Positions 1 to 7,419 of a stretch of DNA of 19,120 bases are shown one piece after another; the first letter of the stretch is position 1; each line of letters starts with the position of its first letter. The DNA is from Lentisphaeria bacterium UBA1776. GTDB lineage: Bacteria > Verrucomicrobiota > Lentisphaeria > Victivallales > Victivallaceae. Under the pieces are notes generated by a model. It was not told the origin of the DNA. It searched no databases and saw nothing but the letters and a program-made list of their open reading frames with translations. The translations under genes were made by a program, and so were the position numbers. The DNA lies in contig DCGO01000126.1 of NCBI GenBank assembly GCA_002314605.1, positions 1 through 19,120 on the forward strand, written 5' to 3'.

Positions 1-4
1 GCAT
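1..4 (-). CDS. Start codon of a leftward gene leaving the window
   Basis: An ATG on the minus strand occupies positions 4-2, preceded by an AAGGA Shine-Dalgarno motif at 18-14 with a 9-nt spacer and by a sigma70-like promoter at 83-111. Only the first codon lies in the window, so nothing can be said about the product. Its divergent arrangement with the AraC-family gene makes it the most obvious target of that regulator, by the usual habit of AraC-family regulators controlling a divergent neighbour. This is inference from signals, not from any visible protein. Confidence 0.4.
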
Positions 5-82
5 TTTATGCTTTCCTTATGTAAAGAGAAAAAATTTCTGACGGACACCACTCTCAAAGCCAAATCCTTTCCTACCGGTCCT

Positions 83-111
83 AATATACCATTTCTCTCT
101 TTTTTCCGCAA
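83..111 (-). promoter_or_regulatory. Sigma70-like promoter for the leftward off-window gene
   Basis: Read on the minus strand, TTGCGG (111-106) and TATATT (88-83) are separated by exactly 17 nt. The expected start of transcription is near 76, which would leave a leader of about 70 nt before the ATG at position 4. It overlaps the -35 zone of the rightward promoter, so the two divergent promoters may compete or share a regulator. Confidence 0.45.
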
Positions 112-132
112 GATGTTGCCGTGGTATATAAT
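104..132 (+). promoter_or_regulatory. Candidate promoter for the AraC-family gene
   Basis: A perfect -10 hexamer TATAAT lies at 127-132. The -35 box at the right distance (TTCCGC, 104-109) is poor, as is common for promoters that need an activator. The leader from about 139 to the gene is about 100 nt and holds an AT-rich inverted repeat. Confidence 0.4.
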
Positions 133-157
133 GGTGTCAAAATCGCTTTCCCCTGCA

Positions 158-187
158 AAAAAACAATCCCTCCGGATATTGTTTTTT
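158..187 (+). repeat. 10-bp inverted repeat in the araC-type leader
   Basis: AAAAAACAAT (158-167) and ATTGTTTTTT (178-187) are perfect reverse complements around a 10-nt loop. It lies between the candidate promoter and the start codon. The right arm ends in six T, so on the plus strand it could act as a weak intrinsic terminator/attenuator. As DNA it could equally be an operator. Confidence 0.5.
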
Positions 188-239
188 CTGCATATTCCTG
201 TATGTTATAAGGAGAACGGGACCAACTTGGAGAATGAAG

Positions 240-1055
240 ATGATTCCATCACTGACAGGACTTTACTGCGGACGGCTGATCTCACGCGGGTGCGGCAGGC
301 ACATCACCCGCAAGATCTCAAACTGGGAACTCATCGTCGTACTGAACGGGGAACTGGGACTCTTCTGCGGTCCCGGAGAGTACCTTCTCCGGAAGGGCGA
401 TGTATTTCTGATCCCTCCCATGGTAAAACACGGCGGGACGAAGCCTTATCCGGCGGGGCTTTCCTTTCACTGGATCCACTTTCTGCCGAAAGATCCGGAA
501 ACGGAGGCGCTGCTGCGGGAGGCTGAGCCGAAAATGCATCTCTCCGACATCAGCCGGCTCAATGCCCTGATCCAGTTCTACCAGACGTTGAAAATCGATC
601 CGGAACCGGATACGGAAAAAATCGACGCAATAGCCGGATTGATCCTGCATGAAGTGTTTTACCGGAAAGGGGCCGCCGATGATGCGGCAGCGGCGGTCTC
701 CCTCCACGGGGAACTGCCGCACCTGATCTCTCACGCCCAGCATATCCTTACCACCAGATATCAGGAGACACTTTCCACCTCCACTCTGGCGGCGGAACTC
801 GGCTGCAGCGCAAACTATCTGGGGCACCTTTTCGGCAAGTTTTTCGGGCACGGCATCCTTGAGGAGCTCCACAACCAGCGCATCTCTCACGCATGCGATC
901 TTCTGGCCCGCACTTCGCTGACCATATCGCAGATCCTCTACGAAGTCGGCTACAACGATCCTTCCCAGTTCCGCCGACAGTTTTTCCAGCGCCATGCCAT
1001 GACGCCGGGAGAATACCGCACCCGGATCAAACTGGAGATCATCAACGTGGATTGA
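240..1055 (+). CDS. AraC-family transcriptional regulator
   Basis: A 271-residue regulator. The N-terminal part (about residues 10-110) looks like an AraC-type cupin sensor, with a GxYLLRKGDVFLIPP stretch typical of that beta-barrel. The last 100 residues form the double helix-turn-helix: STLAAELGCSANYLGHLFGK is the first recognition unit and ISQILYEVGYNDPSQFRRQF the second, followed by the usual MTPGEYR ending. I prefer the ATG at 240 over the one at 234 because GGAG at 229-232 sits 7 nt before 240, whereas it is only 1 nt from 234. The gene is divergent from an unseen gene on the left and convergent with the glycosidase operon on the right. The inducer is probably a sugar, by family habit; which genes it controls is not shown. 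Confidence 0.92.
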   Translation: MIPSLTGLYCGRLISRGCGRHITRKISNWELIVVLNGELGLFCGPGEYLLRKGDVFLIPPMVKHGGTKPYPAGLSFHWIHFLPKDPETEALLREAEPKMHLSDISRLNALIQFYQTLKIDPEPDTEKIDAIAGLILHEVFYRKGAADDAAAAVSLHGELPHLISHAQHILTTRYQETLSTSTLAAELGCSANYLGHLFGKFFGHGILEELHNQRISHACDLLARTSLTISQILYEVGYNDPSQFRRQFFQRHAMTPGEYRTRIKLEIINVD

Positions 1056-1070
1056 AAACAGGATCAATCC
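1049..1070. terminator. Hairpin spanning both convergent stop codons
   Basis: GGATTGA (1049-1055) and TCAATCC (1064-1070) form a perfect 7-bp stem with an 8-nt loop. The left arm contains the stop codon of the AraC gene and the right arm contains the stop codon of the leftward glycosidase. There is no T tract on either side, so its action as a two-way terminator is uncertain. Confidence 0.35.
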
Positions 1071-4000
1071 GGTTCAGGAAGGGGATATTCCCGGTAAGGA
1101 AATGTCTCCAGACTGGCCGTGATCTCCTGCACGCCCCGTACATGGTGCAGCAAAATCCCCTGTCTCCCGGTGCCGTGCACGGCAAGTTTCCCGTTTTTCA
1201 CCTCCAGATGGACCTCAGGCGAACCCGGTTCAAACACCAGCCCCGGACAAACCGTCAGGATCTTCGGCACCCGCTCCGTGACCTCCGTTTCAAAGGAGAC
1301 GCCTCCGGCAGAGACCCTCACTTTTTTCCGGTTCCCGGCAAGGGTCCAGTCGGTATTGAGGAGCATCAGACGGCGCACACCGTTCTCTTCGATCCACTCG
1401 TTCCAGAAGACCTCTTGCGAAGGGTCTTCCACCCGGGAGTCCGGGAGATTTCCGGATGCCAGATGCACCACCAGAGTCGAGATCACTTCCCGCAGGGCCT
1501 CGTGTCCGGGATAAGCATACGCGGTAATCGTATAGACGACCCCTTTCCCCTTGCGGAAACGGACAACCAGCGGCGCATCAGTCGAGGCGTCCCAGATGAA
1601 CGGTTCCGCCCCCGCAGATTCCAGGTCCGCCAGACAGCAGGGGCCGTCCTCTTCCGGAGAACATGAGGGAATTCCGGAAAGCTGCGGGATGATCTTTTCC
1701 CATTGCTCCCGTCCCGCGCAGTTCCACTGCCCGGAATAAAGTTTTCCCGCCCCCTTTACGCGGATCCCACACAAGCCCGAGAGATCGCCGCTGTTCCATA
1801 ATGCAAGATCCTTCATGCCGTTCAGAAAATCCCGTTTGACATGGGTGCTGAATTCCGGAAGGCCGATCAGCAGGGTCCCGCCGTTGGAAACAAAGCGGTC
1901 AAGTTTGTCGTAATCCTCCCGGATCATGGTGTTCCAGCCCAGATGCAGCAAAAGAGAATATTGTGCAAGATACTCCGCCCTTGCCTCCGTCGGGACCTCG
2001 TCGAAGTCGCCGAAGGGGGTGCCGGAAAAGAAAAATCTGCGGCGGTTGAAATTCTGGCGCAAAGGCTGAGTGCTTGCTCCCGGCATCAGCACATCCAGGA
2101 TCTGGCGGCATTTTTCCGGCTGACGGTGCCCCCATTCCGGGGCGCTGTTTCCGAAAAGCCCCCAGACCGGATAATCCGGCGTCTGCTCTTCCCCGCAGAT
2201 GAATCCGTTGAAAGGCGCCGCGTAGCGCCCCTCCACAAAGGCGATCTTCCGGGTGGGACGGCCGGACCGGGGATGGGTCTTGACGAAACGGTAAAATGCA
2301 CGGGTCATATCCCGCTTGCCTTTGGTCAAAGCGTCATCCCAGCTCTGCCGCTCCTCCTTGAAGAGCTGAAAGAGACTGTCTTCCTCGTAGATCATGGAGG
2401 CCCCCATCATCCACGGCTGGAAAAGCGAGAGAAAATACTGCCCGAGATGCGTTTCAAAATAGGGTTGAAAGGGGTGCTGGATGGCAATATGCACCCCCCA
2501 TTCGCCGTCCCGGAAAACCTCGGCGGCGGGCCTGGCCTGGGAACAGAGGTGCTGGGTATGGGGAACCATGGTCTCCGAACGGATGAAGTCCGCCCCTGCC
2601 ATATAGCAGTAGCGGTGCCCCCCGGAAGCATCGCCGAAGGCCGCCCGTTTGCAGACCTTGTGGGCGCGGTCAACTTCGATCTTCAGACGTTTCAAATAAT
2701 GCTCCATGGCCGTTTTCATATCCTCTGACGCCCATTCCGACCGGGGGTCAAAGGCATAGACGGCACCGGGCCACTCATGCCGGCCAACACTGTGCAGGGA
2801 GTCCCCGGCGGCTTCCACCAGAGCGCCGTCATCGAAATCCGTGGCCGCTTCCACCGTAATGTGATGATCCCGGCAGAATTTTCCCCAGCGGACCAGCAGT
2901 GCGGGATCGGGGGGGATCTTTTCGAGACTCTGCGGATCCTTGAACAGGAAGGAACGGAAGACCACCAGATTGCCCAGTCTCGTCCGCCAGGTGTAGTCCA
3001 GAAGCCAGTCCATGAAGCCGTTGTTGTCATGGGGAACGACGGTCATGTCGTACCCAACCGTGACCCGGGGATTTTCCTCCTTCACGGCATATACTGCGGG
3101 GATCACACCGGCGGAATCCCCGGCTTTCACCTCAATATTGACTCCCGGCTGCGCGAGGGCAAAGGAAAACTCGTTCCAGCCCGTCTGCAGTCTGCAGTTC
3201 ACGCTCCCCCCCGGCCAGGAAATTCTGACTTCGTCCGGATGGACGGCAAAGATGCGCCCGGTGAGGGTCTCGCCAGCCAGCGCCCAGGGGGGCAGCGAGA
3301 ACTCCAGATGGTCGTGCGTACTCTGCTGCAGCGTCAGGCGGCTGAAGAGAAGGAAATAACGGGGATTGCCGTTCCGGATGCCAAGGGTGTGCTTCCCCGG
3401 AGCAGCCTGAAAGCGCACCCACACATCCTCCAGCATCTGCATGAAACGGTCATGCTGACGAAAAAAATGGGCGAAGCGGGCAACTTTTTTGCCATCGCAG
3501 AAGAGTGTCATGGGAAAGGTGTCGTGGATCTGCTTTTCAGCTCCGGGGGTGTATTCCGGGGCCGCCATGGCCGCAAGGTGCAGGATGTTTTCAGCAAAAT
3601 CGCTTTTCTTTTCCGGAATGGAAATGTCGAATTCCAGCGTTTTTCCGGGAGCCAGCCAGGCAGTGCGCATCCGGGCCCAGTCGTGAACGGGAAGGGAGAG
3701 ATCATCCGCCTCCCATACCTGCTGTCCGGCTTTCGGCGCCGGGCGGAACCAGAGATAATGGGTCCGGGTCACAATGACATGACACCCAAGATATTTCGGC
3801 CCCACGGGAAATTCGATCCGTCCTTTGGTTTGAATATCTGCCGCCTTGAATTCAAAGTTCCCGGAAAGGGTGGTCAAATTGAAGACGGCATTTTCCGGAA
3901 CAGACGCTTCCACACGGATCCCGGCAAGGCCCCGGCGGGTGGAGCTTTTCCACTCCGGCGAGTCAAGCAGCGTTTCGCAGGCGCAGTGTCCCGGACCGAA

Positions 4001-4147
4001 CCAGATCACCGGGTAACTCAGCTGAAACACTTTGTCAATCCTGCCGGACGAACACGTCAGACATCCGTCCCACCGGTAAAACGGGTGATAGTGTCTTCTG
4101 GAATAGAGGTACTGATACCCCCAGTCGATCCTGAAATCAAGTTTCAT
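1064..4147 (-). CDS. Large putative glycoside hydrolase, GH42/clan-A-like, family unassigned
   Basis: A 1027-residue protein without a signal peptide. It reads as an N-terminal beta-rich half (about 1-350), a barrel-like central part (about 360-690; phrases such as VRWGKFCRDHHITVEAATDF and GADFIRSETM), a Rossmann/GATase-like part (about 690-800; DKLDRFVSNGGTLLIGLPEF) like the trimerisation domain of GH42 beta-galactosidases, and a C-terminal beta domain. I cannot name its catalytic acids or substrate with confidence. An in-frame ATG at 4162 exists, but it has no ribosome site. The ATG at 4147 has GGAG/AGAGG just upstream, inside the first few codons of the longer form, so I use it. The upstream GH20 gene ends 21 nt before this start, making an operon; the two enzymes probably act on the same glycan. 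Confidence 0.75.
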   Translation of the reverse strand: MKLDFRIDWGYQYLYSRRHYHPFYRWDGCLTCSSGRIDKVFQLSYPVIWFGPGHCACETLLDSPEWKSSTRRGLAGIRVEASVPENAVFNLTTLSGNFEFKAADIQTKGRIEFPVGPKYLGCHVIVTRTHYLWFRPAPKAGQQVWEADDLSLPVHDWARMRTAWLAPGKTLEFDISIPEKKSDFAENILHLAAMAAPEYTPGAEKQIHDTFPMTLFCDGKKVARFAHFFRQHDRFMQMLEDVWVRFQAAPGKHTLGIRNGNPRYFLLFSRLTLQQSTHDHLEFSLPPWALAGETLTGRIFAVHPDEVRISWPGGSVNCRLQTGWNEFSFALAQPGVNIEVKAGDSAGVIPAVYAVKEENPRVTVGYDMTVVPHDNNGFMDWLLDYTWRTRLGNLVVFRSFLFKDPQSLEKIPPDPALLVRWGKFCRDHHITVEAATDFDDGALVEAAGDSLHSVGRHEWPGAVYAFDPRSEWASEDMKTAMEHYLKRLKIEVDRAHKVCKRAAFGDASGGHRYCYMAGADFIRSETMVPHTQHLCSQARPAAEVFRDGEWGVHIAIQHPFQPYFETHLGQYFLSLFQPWMMGASMIYEEDSLFQLFKEERQSWDDALTKGKRDMTRAFYRFVKTHPRSGRPTRKIAFVEGRYAAPFNGFICGEEQTPDYPVWGLFGNSAPEWGHRQPEKCRQILDVLMPGASTQPLRQNFNRRRFFFSGTPFGDFDEVPTEARAEYLAQYSLLLHLGWNTMIREDYDKLDRFVSNGGTLLIGLPEFSTHVKRDFLNGMKDLALWNSGDLSGLCGIRVKGAGKLYSGQWNCAGREQWEKIIPQLSGIPSCSPEEDGPCCLADLESAGAEPFIWDASTDAPLVVRFRKGKGVVYTITAYAYPGHEALREVISTLVVHLASGNLPDSRVEDPSQEVFWNEWIEENGVRRLMLLNTDWTLAGNRKKVRVSAGGVSFETEVTERVPKILTVCPGLVFEPGSPEVHLEVKNGKLAVHGTGRQGILLHHVRGVQEITASLETFPYREYPLPEPD

Positions 4148-4168
4148 GTTCCTCTTCTCCATGGGCAG

Positions 4169-5605
4169 TCAGTTTTCCATCTGCAGAAGAATGCCGGTAT
4201 ATCCGGCGCTCTCCAGACCTTTCCGGCGGCGGACGAAATCATTGTATTCTTTGCGTTCAGGCAGGCTCCATGCACATTCGGAATAGGCAAAGAGCCGCGG
4301 CAGGATCTTCTGAACCACCCGCCACTCCGGGACGCTTTCGGTCCAGAGACACGCTTCCGTACCCAGGATGGCGTCTTTGACCTGATCCGGCCAGACCATG
4401 TACGGCTCTGTCATATGGACCCCCTGTTCCGGCAGGGCGAACATCCAGTTTTCATGAGGTTCGCTCAAGTCCGCCGGATAGTCGAAATAGAGGGAATTAT
4501 GCACGGAATAGACAACTTTATTGCCGTTCTCCGCCAGCCGGAGCGGTTCCCGGATATCCAGCCATGCCTGCATGATGGTGCCCGGGTCGTATTTCTGCCC
4601 GGAACAGGTCCCCCACATCATGGGGGTCCTGCCTTTCGACAACACAAACCGGTTCAAATCATTCATGAATTCATTTTCCAGTTGACGGAAAGTCTGCAGA
4701 TTCCGTTCCTTCAGAACCGCCTGACAGCGGGGACACTTCTCCCAGTGTGCCGCTGCGGCTTCATCGCCCCCAAGGTGGATGACTGGACTGTCCGGAAAAA
4801 TTTCCATCAACTCCGCAAGGAGCCCCTTGATGAAAACGGCGCTCTCCGGATTGCCGAGACAGAACTCATTGCCGGGCTGGGCGCTGTCGCACGCCAGATC
4901 CGGTCGCATGGAAAGGACTCTCCGGGAGTGCCCCGGAACATCGATTTCCGGAACGATCCGGATCCCGAGACGGGCGGAAAGCGCGGCAATTCCCCGCAGT
5001 TCATCCCGGGTGTAAAAGCCATCCTCGATTTCTCCCTTGCCGGCAAGTCCCGGGACCCGGTTTGTTTCCCAACGCCACGCCTGATTGTCGGAAAGGTGCC
5101 AGTGAAAGGAATTGATCCGGAAGGCGGCCAGCAGATGCAGAAGTTTTCTGACCGTCCCCGCCGACTGGAAATGCCGGGCGCTGTCCAGCATAAAACCGCG
5201 CCACGGGAAACGGGGAGCATCTTCCGCATGACAGCAGTCCAGATACGCCGTCTTGCCCCGCCCCCGGCTCATTCCCGCAGTCAGCATCTGGGCCAGAGCC
5301 CCGGCGGCATAGAGGAAACCGTTCCGGCCGGAGGCGGACACAATGATTTTTTCCGGAGATATGTTCAGCTGCCACGCCTCCGGCTTTGCTGACGGGTCCG
5401 TCTGAAAGATCAGGCCGGCAACCTCCGGAGCAGATTCCGAAAGGGAGATTTTCAGGACATGACAAAAACTTTTCAGAAAGGCAAAAGCCGTGTCCGCTTC
5501 CCGGGGAAAAGAAACGGCATGCAGACCGGAAATCAGAAAATTTCCGTCTGAAAAAACCGCTTTTTCCGGAACCGGGACAAGACAGTCAAACGTTCTGGAA
5601 GACAT
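4169..5605 (-). CDS. GH20 beta-N-acetylhexosaminidase
   Basis: A 478-residue enzyme that removes terminal beta-linked GlcNAc or GalNAc. The GH20 signature is clear: FPWRGFMLDSARHF at the start of the barrel, NSFHWHLSDNQAWR, IVPEIDVPGHS, then HLGGDEAAA with the catalytic pair D281-E282 that polarises the substrate acetamido group and protonates the bond. ACLWTESV is the tryptophan-bearing region near the C terminus. Residues about 1-125 form the usual small alpha/beta domain before the barrel. No signal peptide is seen, so it should act in the cytoplasm on imported chito- or host-glycan fragments. A GTG at 5614 extends the frame, but AGGAGG (5619-5614) lies 8 nt before the ATG at 5605, fixing the start. 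First gene of an operon with the 1027-residue glycosidase. Confidence 0.93.
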   Translation of the reverse strand: MSSRTFDCLVPVPEKAVFSDGNFLISGLHAVSFPREADTAFAFLKSFCHVLKISLSESAPEVAGLIFQTDPSAKPEAWQLNISPEKIIVSASGRNGFLYAAGALAQMLTAGMSRGRGKTAYLDCCHAEDAPRFPWRGFMLDSARHFQSAGTVRKLLHLLAAFRINSFHWHLSDNQAWRWETNRVPGLAGKGEIEDGFYTRDELRGIAALSARLGIRIVPEIDVPGHSRRVLSMRPDLACDSAQPGNEFCLGNPESAVFIKGLLAELMEIFPDSPVIHLGGDEAAAAHWEKCPRCQAVLKERNLQTFRQLENEFMNDLNRFVLSKGRTPMMWGTCSGQKYDPGTIMQAWLDIREPLRLAENGNKVVYSVHNSLYFDYPADLSEPHENWMFALPEQGVHMTEPYMVWPDQVKDAILGTEACLWTESVPEWRVVQKILPRLFAYSECAWSLPERKEYNDFVRRRKGLESAGYTGILLQMEN

Positions 5606-5626
5606 GGGTGGCACCTCCTGAAACGT

Positions 5627-5654
5627 AATATATCCGCGGCCGGAAAAATGTCAA
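5627..5654 (-). promoter_or_regulatory. Sigma70 promoter of the GH20 operon
   Basis: On the minus strand a perfect TTGACA (5654-5649) is followed after 16 nt by TATATT (5632-5627). Transcription should begin near 5620, directly ahead of the AGGAGG ribosome site, giving a leader of only about 15 nt. A 7-bp inverted repeat brackets the -35 box. Confidence 0.6.
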
Positions 5655-5670
5655 CCGGATTCCTCCGGCC
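5638..5670. repeat. Inverted repeat around the -35 box of the GH20 promoter
   Basis: GGCCGGA (5638-5644) and TCCGGCC (5664-5670) are perfect reverse complements 19 nt apart, with the TTGACA box between them. The placement fits an operator, but CCGG-rich words are common in this genome, so chance is a real alternative. Confidence 0.35.
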
Positions 5671-5777
5671 AAAGCGTTTTCAACTCTGCAATATGCGCAC
5701 ATGCCTTCTTGCAAAAAAACAAAACTGTGATACGTTATCGACAGAAAGAACTTTTGAAACGGAATTGGAGGCTGTCG

Positions 5778-7397
5778 ATGAGCGGGTTGAAATGGGAGAG
5801 CGTTCCCAAGTGTTACGAGGCATGGCTGCCCTTGGATTTTCTGTCGCCGGGAGCCAGTTTTGTCTATCAGAACAGCAACAATATGACGGGGCTTGCCCCC
5901 AGTTCCTGTCTCAGGTCCCCAAACGGGTTCAATGCGGAGCTGCAGAGTCAGGATGTGATCGTCATCGGCGACGAGGAGAAACAGGACTATATTCTGGTGG
6001 GGGCGCTGACGGCGTTCCGGAGCATGACCTATTTCCTGCTGCGGAAACAGGTGCGGATCACCGGACTGGTGATGCGCCAGCCGGCGGTCAAACCGGACGG
6101 CAAGCCGGAGGAGATCGTCATTTTGCGGGGAGATGACTGGCGGAAACTCCTCCTCCAGTACGCCCGGATGTCGGCCAAGGCCATGGGGGTCAGAGAGATC
6201 CGGCCGGATCACAATCTCACCGGCTACTGCACCTGGTATTATTATTATGCGGACGTGACCGAAAAGGATTTTCTGGAAAACGTGGAAGTCCTGAAAAAGC
6301 AGGTGGGGTCCGCCTATTCCCCGGAAGTGATCCAGATCGATGACGGTTACCAGACCTTTCAGGGGGACTGGCTGGACCAGGATGTCTCCTGGCCAACGCC
6401 GCTGGGCAAAGTGGCGGCGGACATTCAATCGGCGGGGATCACGGCGGGGATCTGGATCATGCCCGTGCTGGCCTCCACCGCCAGCCGCACTTTCCGGGAA
6501 CACCCGGAGTGGTTTGTGAAGAGCCGTTCCGGCGGCCCGCTGGTCTTTGCAGGGTGGTCCCCCGCACCCGACAACCTCTGGGCGTGTCTGGATGCCACCA
6601 GACCGGAAGTCCGGGACCACATCACGCACTTCATGCGCGCGCTCTGGGACATGGGATTCCATTATTTCAAGATGGACGGTCTGGGGTTCGGATTGCCCGA
6701 CGGGGTGTTTTCGGACCCGGATGCGACGCCGGTAAGCGCCTTCCGTCTGGCCATGAAGACCATTCGGGAGGCGGTTCCGGAAGCATTCCTGCTGGGGTGC
6801 TGCCCGCCTTTCATGGCCTGTCTCGGATACGTGGACATGTGCCGGGTCAGCGGCGACACCTCCCGTGCGTGGATCGGTCCGAAGCCGAATACGGAATATC
6901 CCCCCAATGCGGATCAGGGTACGGTAGGGATCCTGCACGCCTGGCACGGCACAGTTCAGAACTGGTGGAAAAATGACATCTGGTTCCGTTCGGATCCTGA
7001 TGTCATCATGGCACGGGCCGACAATGCGTACTATACCATCGGCGAGGCCCGTCTTTCCGCCTCCATGGGGATCCTGACGGGGGTGTCGCTGACCAGCGAC
7101 CATCTGGGCAGGATCACCCCCGAACGGCGGGCCATTCTGGAATGCGCGGCGAAGTACCATCTGGAAAACGCTCTGCCGGGAAGGTGGGAAAAAAATCACT
7201 GGCCCTATGCATTCACCGGGACCGTGAACGGGAAGCTGGCGGCGCTGCTGATGAACGTGAGCGGATTTGACATGCACTATTCCTTTACCGAATACGGTCT
7301 TCCCGGGAAGTGCCGGGAAGTGCTGATCGGCCTCGGAAGTGTCTCGGAGAAACTGACCCTGCCGCCCCACGATGCGGCATTGGTGATCGCCGAATGA
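5778..7397 (+). CDS. GH36-type alpha-galactosidase (melibiase-like)
   Basis: A 539-residue retaining glycosidase expected to release alpha-linked galactose. Visible clan-D landmarks are GYCTWYYYYADV (about 147-159), the substrate loop VIQIDDGYQ (about 184-192), HYFKMDGLG with nucleophile D300, and CRVSGDTS with acid/base D360. The enzyme is shorter than the 700-residue GH36 group I proteins, mainly because its N-terminal beta domain is reduced. The start at 5778 is set by GGAGG (5767-5771) with a 6-nt spacer; an upstream TTG at 5709 lacks such a site. No signal peptide, so cytoplasmic. It is divergent from the GH20 operon, with 172 nt between the starts. A possible weak promoter begins at TTGCAA (5709-5714), with no good -10 box. 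A related specificity, such as raffinose-type or blood-group galactose, is possible. Confidence 0.88.
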   Translation: MSGLKWESVPKCYEAWLPLDFLSPGASFVYQNSNNMTGLAPSSCLRSPNGFNAELQSQDVIVIGDEEKQDYILVGALTAFRSMTYFLLRKQVRITGLVMRQPAVKPDGKPEEIVILRGDDWRKLLLQYARMSAKAMGVREIRPDHNLTGYCTWYYYYADVTEKDFLENVEVLKKQVGSAYSPEVIQIDDGYQTFQGDWLDQDVSWPTPLGKVAADIQSAGITAGIWIMPVLASTASRTFREHPEWFVKSRSGGPLVFAGWSPAPDNLWACLDATRPEVRDHITHFMRALWDMGFHYFKMDGLGFGLPDGVFSDPDATPVSAFRLAMKTIREAVPEAFLLGCCPPFMACLGYVDMCRVSGDTSRAWIGPKPNTEYPPNADQGTVGILHAWHGTVQNWWKNDIWFRSDPDVIMARADNAYYTIGEARLSASMGILTGVSLTSDHLGRITPERRAILECAAKYHLENALPGRWEKNHWPYAFTGTVNGKLAALLMNVSGFDMHYSFTEYGLPGKCREVLIGLGSVSEKLTLPPHDAALVIAE

Positions 7398-7419
7398 CCC
7401 TCCCCGGCGTTCCGGCAAT

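Noticed and set aside
8..526. 172-residue plus-strand frame at the left edge
   Set aside because: It overlaps the AraC gene in another frame, has no start signal and no family features.
2777..5392. 871-residue plus-strand open frame
   Set aside because: It is antisense to the GH20 and GH42-like genes, has no family features and spans the junction of two real genes; GC-rich codon bias explains it.
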